In this document: positions 59,865-64,000 of the stretch, piece after piece
Layout of the letters: every line of letters begins with the position of its first letter
How positions within the stretch are numbered: position 1 is the first letter of the stretch
Source of the DNA: UBA6055 sp965203755
Lineage (GTDB): Bacteria; Chloroflexota; Anaerolineae; Aggregatilineales; Phototrophicaceae
Assembly (NCBI GenBank): GCA_965203755.1
Contig: OZ241910.1
Location: 62,001-126,000 of the forward strand
Reading direction: 5' to 3'
DNA: 64,000 nucleotides
Notes under the pieces: model-generated
The model's input: the letters and a program-made list of their open reading frames with translations, nothing else
Databases searched by the model: none
What the model was told of the DNA's origin: nothing
Position numbers and translations under genes: made by a program

Positions 59865-60870
59865 AGCGAATCCTCGGATCCAGGATGCTGTACACGATGT
59901 CGGTCAGGATATTGACCAGACTAAAGACAATGCCGTATAAAATGGCGCTGCTCATAATCGGCTGAAGGTCCGAGCTTTGGGAAGCTTCGACAATATACAA
60001 ACCAAGCCCCGGCCAGTCAAAAATCCACTCAACTAGAATCCCCCCCCCCATCAGCCAGCCAAAGTTGAGCGAAATGATCGTGAAGGTAGCGATAAAGGCG
60101 TTGCGGAGGACATATTTGAAGATGATGACGCGGTAGGGAATGCCGATGGCGCGCTCCATCCGCACAAAGTCTTCCTCCAGCGCCTCGACCATGCTGGCGC
60201 GGGTGATGCGGGTGATGCTGGCAAAGGCGCCGAAGGACAGCGCCAGCGCTGGAATAAAAATATGCCACAATGAAATCAGAAAGGTCTCGAAGTCAAGTTG
60301 AATCAAGCTGTCAATCAGGAACATGCCAGTGGTGGTCGGCGGCGGCGAGACCAGCACCGGCAGACGTTTGCCAATCGGAAACAGGCCCAAATCGCGGCCG
60401 AACCAGATCTGGAAGATCATCGCCAGCCAAAAGGCCGGAAAGCTGACAAAAAACAGCGACAGCACGCGGGCGACGTGATCGGGAAGCCGATCTCGATACA
60501 TGGCCGAGATGACGCCGGCCGGCAGGCCCAAAAGCGTGGCAATGATCACAGCGACAGCAGTCAGTTCTAGGGTGGCCGGAAAGAAGGCTTGCAAGTCGCT
60601 AAGCACATCGCGGCGGGTATAGAGTGACTTGCCCCAATCGCCGCGAAACAGGCCGGCCATGATATTGAGGTATTGGATCGGCACGGGCTGGTCAAAACCG
60701 AATTCACGCCGCATCTCATCTTTGATTTTCTTGGTGGCGTTGGGACCGGCGGCATGACCGACCGGGTCGCCGGGGACAATCCGCGCAAGCGCAAAGGTCA
60801 GCAGGCTAAGGCCGATGAGCGTCGGGATGATAAGAATGATGCGCCGCAATAGATAGTAGCGAATGTTCAT
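59857..60870 (-). CDS. Oligopeptide-type ABC transporter permease (OppB/DppB)
   Basis: A 337-residue permease. The N-terminal YLLRRIILIIPTLIGLSLLTF span and a long periplasmic segment are typical of DppB; MERAIGIPYRVIIFKYVLRN is the ATPase-docking loop. It forms the channel with the next gene. It is the first gene after the hairpin at 60918 and the binding-protein gene. Confidence 0.92.
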   Translation of the reverse strand: MNIRYYLLRRIILIIPTLIGLSLLTFALARIVPGDPVGHAAGPNATKKIKDEMRREFGFDQPVPIQYLNIMAGLFRGDWGKSLYTRRDVLSDLQAFFPATLELTAVAVIIATLLGLPAGVISAMYRDRLPDHVARVLSLFFVSFPAFWLAMIFQIWFGRDLGLFPIGKRLPVLVSPPPTTTGMFLIDSLIQLDFETFLISLWHIFIPALALSFGAFASITRITRASMVEALEEDFVRMERAIGIPYRVIIFKYVLRNAFIATFTIISLNFGWLMGGGILVEWIFDWPGLGLYIVEASQSSDLQPIMSSAILYGIVFSLVNILTDIVYSILDPRIRYG

Positions 60871-60917
60871 AGGAAACAGTTCAGGTTAATTCAATGATGT
60901 CTTTTTGACACAAGCAA

Positions 60918-60939
60918 GGGTGGAAGCAGTTCTCCACCC
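60918..60939 (-). other. Hairpin between binding protein and permease genes
   Basis: GGGTGGA and TCCACCC pair across an 8-base loop, 31 bases after the binding-protein stop. No immediate T-run; probably attenuation or mRNA protection that keeps binding-protein level high. Confidence 0.6.
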
Positions 60940-60969
60940 CTGCTGCATTTTGTTACTGTGTTTGACTGC

Positions 60970-62532
60970 CTAGCAGGCTTCCATCCACAAATCCTGGAAC
61001 ATGACGGTGAGCGGATACATGGGCGAATAGGCAAAGCCTTTGACGCAGGTGTTGAGCGCCAGACTGCTGTCTTCGGTGTACATCCAGACCGAGGGCTGTT
61101 CGGCGGCAATAAGCTGTTGCGCTTCGACGTACATGGCTTGACGTTCAGCAGGATCTGTGGTCGCGCGAGCGGTATCCAGCAGTTCATTCACCCGCTCGTT
61201 GCGATAGAAGCTGCATGAATTGAAGCTGCCCCATTGTTCGGAATGATATTGATTGTAGAGATGGGCATCAGGATCGAGGTAAGCCGGCAAGGTGTAGATG
61301 TTGATGATATCGGGACCAGTTTCCGGCGAACCGCAGCTGGCGACCATATCGGGCCATAACTTTGGAATCATATTGAGTTCAATGTTCAATTCGGCCAGCC
61401 CTTCCAGCAAAATCAAACCGGGGATCTCCTCGCGCGGGAACTCGGTGACATAGACATAATCCAGCGTAATGCCGCCATCGGGCCACGGTGTCTGCGCCAG
61501 ATACTCGCGGGCTTTGTCCAGGTCATAGGTCGGATAGTCCAGCCCGTCGACATAGCCAAATAAGGCTTCCGCCGGTGTTGGGCCAGGCAAAATGACGATT
61601 AATATCTCCTGCGCCGCCTCCATCGCCTCGTAATTCATAGCATGGGCAACGGCCTTCCGCAAATTAGGATCGCTGGTGTATTCGCCCTGATTGTTCATCT
61701 TGAGCGTATTGGTAAAGAATCCGGCGTGGCTCTCGTAGGCATAATCGTCCGAGTCGATGATTTTGTCTTTGTCATTGCCGGCGATAGAATCAGCAATTTG
61801 AGTTTCGCCCGCCAGCAGGGAATTCAACTGGGTGGAAGGGTCGCGCTGGATAATCCACACGAAACCATCCAAATGATCATCGCCTGTATAGCCAGCCCAA
61901 TAATCGTCAACGGCGATGAACTCATACAAATTGCCGATCTCCCAGCGTCCTTGCCTGAAAGGACCCGAACCCGCCGCGTTTTCCCTCAGATAGCTTTGCC
62001 CCATGTCATCGCCCAGATTCGCCTCGACAATTGCTGGATTGACGATAAACAGCTGTGGCAAGGTGCCGATGAAAGGAACAAAGGGTTGCGTCAAGGTGAA
62101 TTGAACCGTGAATTCGTCGATTGCCTGCGCCGTGTTTTCATCGCTGATGCTCTCCCAGCGATAAGTCGGTGGGCCGGAGATGGCCATGGCGCGGTTAAAG
62201 CTGTAGACAACCGCGTCAGCATTGACCGAGCTGCCATCGTGGAAAACAGCATTTTCCTTTAGCTTGAAGGTCCAGACCGTGCGGTCGTCGTTGACTTCCC
62301 AGCTTTCGACCAGATGAGGTTGGGCTTCTTCACCGCGGTAGATGAACAGGGCATCATAGAGGCTGCGAAGGGCGGCGTTGATCGAGTAGTTCTCGCCGGT
62401 CGCCGGGTCAATGTTATCAATGTCCTGGTTGCCGCCATAGAGCAGAATATCGTCATCCTGCGCCAAGCCAACGGCGGACGCGGCGAGCAGGAATACCAGC
62501 ATGAAACTAAAGATAAACATACGTTGGAACAT
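60970..62532 (-). CDS. Peptide-type substrate-binding protein (family 5)
   Basis: About 520 residues from the ATG at 62532, chosen because GGAGG lies five bases before it. A Sec signal (MFIFSFMLVFLLAASAVG to LAQ, about residue 24) precedes a family-5 dipeptide/oligopeptide/nickel-type protein (YDALFIYRGEEAQPHLVESW, DGSSVNADAVVYSFNRAM). In context with DUF917 and hydantoinase genes the ligand may be a peptide or a hydantoin-like amide rather than a standard dipeptide. It leads the transporter operon. Confidence 0.92.
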   Translation of the reverse strand: MFQRMFIFSFMLVFLLAASAVGLAQDDDILLYGGNQDIDNIDPATGENYSINAALRSLYDALFIYRGEEAQPHLVESWEVNDDRTVWTFKLKENAVFHDGSSVNADAVVYSFNRAMAISGPPTYRWESISDENTAQAIDEFTVQFTLTQPFVPFIGTLPQLFIVNPAIVEANLGDDMGQSYLRENAAGSGPFRQGRWEIGNLYEFIAVDDYWAGYTGDDHLDGFVWIIQRDPSTQLNSLLAGETQIADSIAGNDKDKIIDSDDYAYESHAGFFTNTLKMNNQGEYTSDPNLRKAVAHAMNYEAMEAAQEILIVILPGPTPAEALFGYVDGLDYPTYDLDKAREYLAQTPWPDGGITLDYVYVTEFPREEIPGLILLEGLAELNIELNMIPKLWPDMVASCGSPETGPDIINIYTLPAYLDPDAHLYNQYHSEQWGSFNSCSFYRNERVNELLDTARATTDPAERQAMYVEAQQLIAAEQPSVWMYTEDSSLALNTCVKGFAYSPMYPLTVMFQDLWMEAC

Positions 62533-62711
62533 CATGTCCTCCAAATTTTACACAAGTCTTGCACGATATAAGATAATCGGCCTAACTATATCTAATGTTG
62601 TCGCATCATGCAAATTGATTGCCGCGGCATCCAAATTTTGCGAAAACACCGTATCGGAACGGCCGGGCATTGGCATGGCGACAGGCATTTTGATTAGGCG
62701 CGGTCAGAGCT

Positions 62712-62753
62712 TCACAAAACAAAAAACACGCCCACAGGATTATGAGCGTGTTT
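62712..62753 (-). terminator. Rho-independent terminator after the NMT1-like gene
   Basis: On the minus strand AAACACGC pairs with GCGTGTTT across a 14-base loop (62724-62753), followed by TTTTGTTTTG. It begins 24 bases after the stop of the 62778 gene and separates it from the peptide transporter operon. Confidence 0.8.
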
Positions 62754-62777
62754 GATGATTCGATCTTCTGTTTCGGC

Positions 62778-63887
62778 TTATTCGCCGCCTTCGCGAAGCT
62801 CAACTTCAACCGGCTGCCAGTCGGCGCCGGTGAGGTCAATGCCTTCCATGTCCATGCTTAGCCCATCCAGCGCCGCCTGCGCCAGGTCAGAACGCCAGGC
62901 ATCCATTGACGGTTCGTCGCTGATGACCTGCCCTTCCAGCGCAACCGCAACGGTTTGGGCCCACAGGTCTTCGTCCATGATGCCAATCCCGGCCGGCGAG
63001 GGCCAGATCAGCCTGCTGATTTCATTCAGCTGCCAGGTTTGGTGGCTTTCGCCCAAGGTCGAGCCGTTATCGAGGACGATTTCAACGCATTCATCCGGGT
63101 TGTCGCGGCAATGGATCCAGCCGCGGAAGCTGGCTTTCAGGAAGGCGACGGCGATGGCTTCGCTGCCCTCTTCCGCCAGCCAGTCGGCATTGACAAAAAC
63201 GTGATCTTGCAGCATGGCTGTGCCAACATCATTGAAGTTGATGACGTTCAGGTCTTCGGGCTGATACAATTCGCCCGTATCCGGATTGACCTGCTCCAAT
63301 ACCTGGGCATATTCGTTGTAGGTCATAGCCTGCGCCGCATCGACTTCGCCATTGATGAGCAGCGACATATCAAAGGGCTGCTGAACGATGGTCACATCAT
63401 CGGCGCTGTCGGGGTCAATGTCGACTGCGCGCATGGCGGCATAAAGCTCATGCTCGTTGCCAAACCCCCAGGTGCCAATACGCATCCCTTCAAAATCCTC
63501 AACCGACTCAATGCCGGTATCGACGAAGGACACCTCCAAAGTGCCGCTGCGCTGGAAGACTTGGGCGATATTCACCAGATTCACCCCTTGCTCGTTGGAT
63601 TCCAGCACCTTCGGCACCCATGCCAGCCCAAATTCGGCGCCGCCGGATGCAACCACCTGCTGCGGCACGATTTCGACGGCCCCTTCCAGGATCGTCACGT
63701 CCAGCCCCGCTTCCTCATAAAATCCCAAGTCGCGGGCGGCGAAATAGCCGGCGAACTGGGATTGCGCCACCCACTGCAACTGCAAGTTCACCGAAACCAT
63801 GTCCTCATCTTGCGCCGCGCCAAGCCCGGCGGAAAAAACACCCAACAGCAAAACGAGAACGAACAATAACCCTAACATTTTACGCAT
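62778..63887 (-). CDS. NMT1/THI5-like ABC substrate-binding protein
   Basis: About 369 residues from the ATG at 63887 (GGAGG upstream). A Sec signal (MRKMLGLLFVLVLLLGVFS to AAQ, about residue 26) is followed by VNLQLQWVAQSQFAGYFAA, QVVASGGAEFGLAWVPKVLE and MRIGTWGFGNEHELYAAMR, typical of NMT1-like proteins that bind pyrimidine thiamine precursors, riboflavin or aliphatic sulfonate-like ligands. It is the last gene before a terminator; its permease and ATPase are likely upstream beyond 64000. Confidence 0.88.
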   Translation of the reverse strand: MRKMLGLLFVLVLLLGVFSAGLGAAQDEDMVSVNLQLQWVAQSQFAGYFAARDLGFYEEAGLDVTILEGAVEIVPQQVVASGGAEFGLAWVPKVLESNEQGVNLVNIAQVFQRSGTLEVSFVDTGIESVEDFEGMRIGTWGFGNEHELYAAMRAVDIDPDSADDVTIVQQPFDMSLLINGEVDAAQAMTYNEYAQVLEQVNPDTGELYQPEDLNVINFNDVGTAMLQDHVFVNADWLAEEGSEAIAVAFLKASFRGWIHCRDNPDECVEIVLDNGSTLGESHQTWQLNEISRLIWPSPAGIGIMDEDLWAQTVAVALEGQVISDEPSMDAWRSDLAQAALDGLSMDMEGIDLTGADWQPVEVELREGGE

Positions 63888-64000
63888 GACAGACAGCCTC
63901 CGTTCACTTAAACCCCATTCAAAATCCTGCTGCTTATGATTATACCCCAAATCACAAAAGCTGTGTAAGCAACTCGCCGAAAAGGGCGCATTCAGACCGC

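Noticed and set aside
1..64000. tRNA, rRNA, integrase or attachment sites
   Set aside because: None recognised on reading both strands, although a tool-based scan could find a tRNA I missed.

Overview
The window looks like accessory-rich chromosome of a Chloroflexota bacterium (Anaerolineae/Caldilineae-like). This is an inference. It rests on secreted CSLREA/choice-of-anchor-Q beta-helix proteins, several MalEFG-type sugar importers with family-1 binding proteins (one with a Tat signal), GH127 and GH32 hydrolases, DUF917 paralogues beside a hydantoinase, and a soluble NAD-linked formate dehydrogenase. Most genes lie on the minus strand in tightly coupled operons (ATGA, TGATG and TAATG overlaps). 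I see no rRNA, tRNA, integrase or transposase.

Layout. 1-700: three tiny single-span membrane proteins. 747-5920: sugar importer plus GH127 arabinofuranosidase. 6266-7072: SDR dehydrogenase (+). 7069-25055: a formate dehydrogenase and molybdenum-cofactor cluster (fdhF, mobA, NuoE-NuoF fusion, ferredoxin subunit, fdhD, two MoeA genes), interrupted by four CSLREA elements and a pair of unknown tandem-module genes (+). 25096-28956: second sugar importer. 29114-29491: decayed GmrSD-type restriction gene. 29563-32437: acetyl-CoA synthetase and alpha-carbonic anhydrase. 32472-38104: GH32 fructosidase and a fused 2-oxoacid dehydrogenase E1 with its E2. 38163-41830: pentapeptide protein and third sugar importer. 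42196-48162 (+): two FAD oxidoreductases, a PhyH-type dioxygenase and a secreted VCBS/CRTAC protein. 48230-60870: hydantoinase with four DUF917 proteins and an oligopeptide-type ABC transporter, interrupted by a methyltransferase-HNH fusion and another CSLREA element. 60970-63887: the transporter's binding protein, a terminator, and an NMT1-like binding protein.

The most unusual content is the CSLREA family. Six copies or fragments (A 7069-9633; B 16409-18052; C 19923-21101; D 24043-25055; E about 34020-34135; F 53270-54397) sit between genes of otherwise ordinary operons, all on the minus strand. B is flanked by an 80-bp direct repeat of the adjacent gene junction. F is flanked by a 99-bp direct repeat of the hydantoinase start and also carries a scrap of a DUF917 gene. 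In C, D and E the beta-helix middle is missing and unrelated ORFs sit between or beside the conserved ends. I read this as a mobile or recombination-prone gene-cassette family whose ends are conserved and whose interior is exchangeable. The sequence shows the structure; the mechanism is inferred.

Metabolically the window describes a heterotroph that imports plant-type saccharides (arabinofuranosides, fructans), peptides or hydantoin-like amides, oxidises formate with NAD, and handles acetate and 2-oxoacids.
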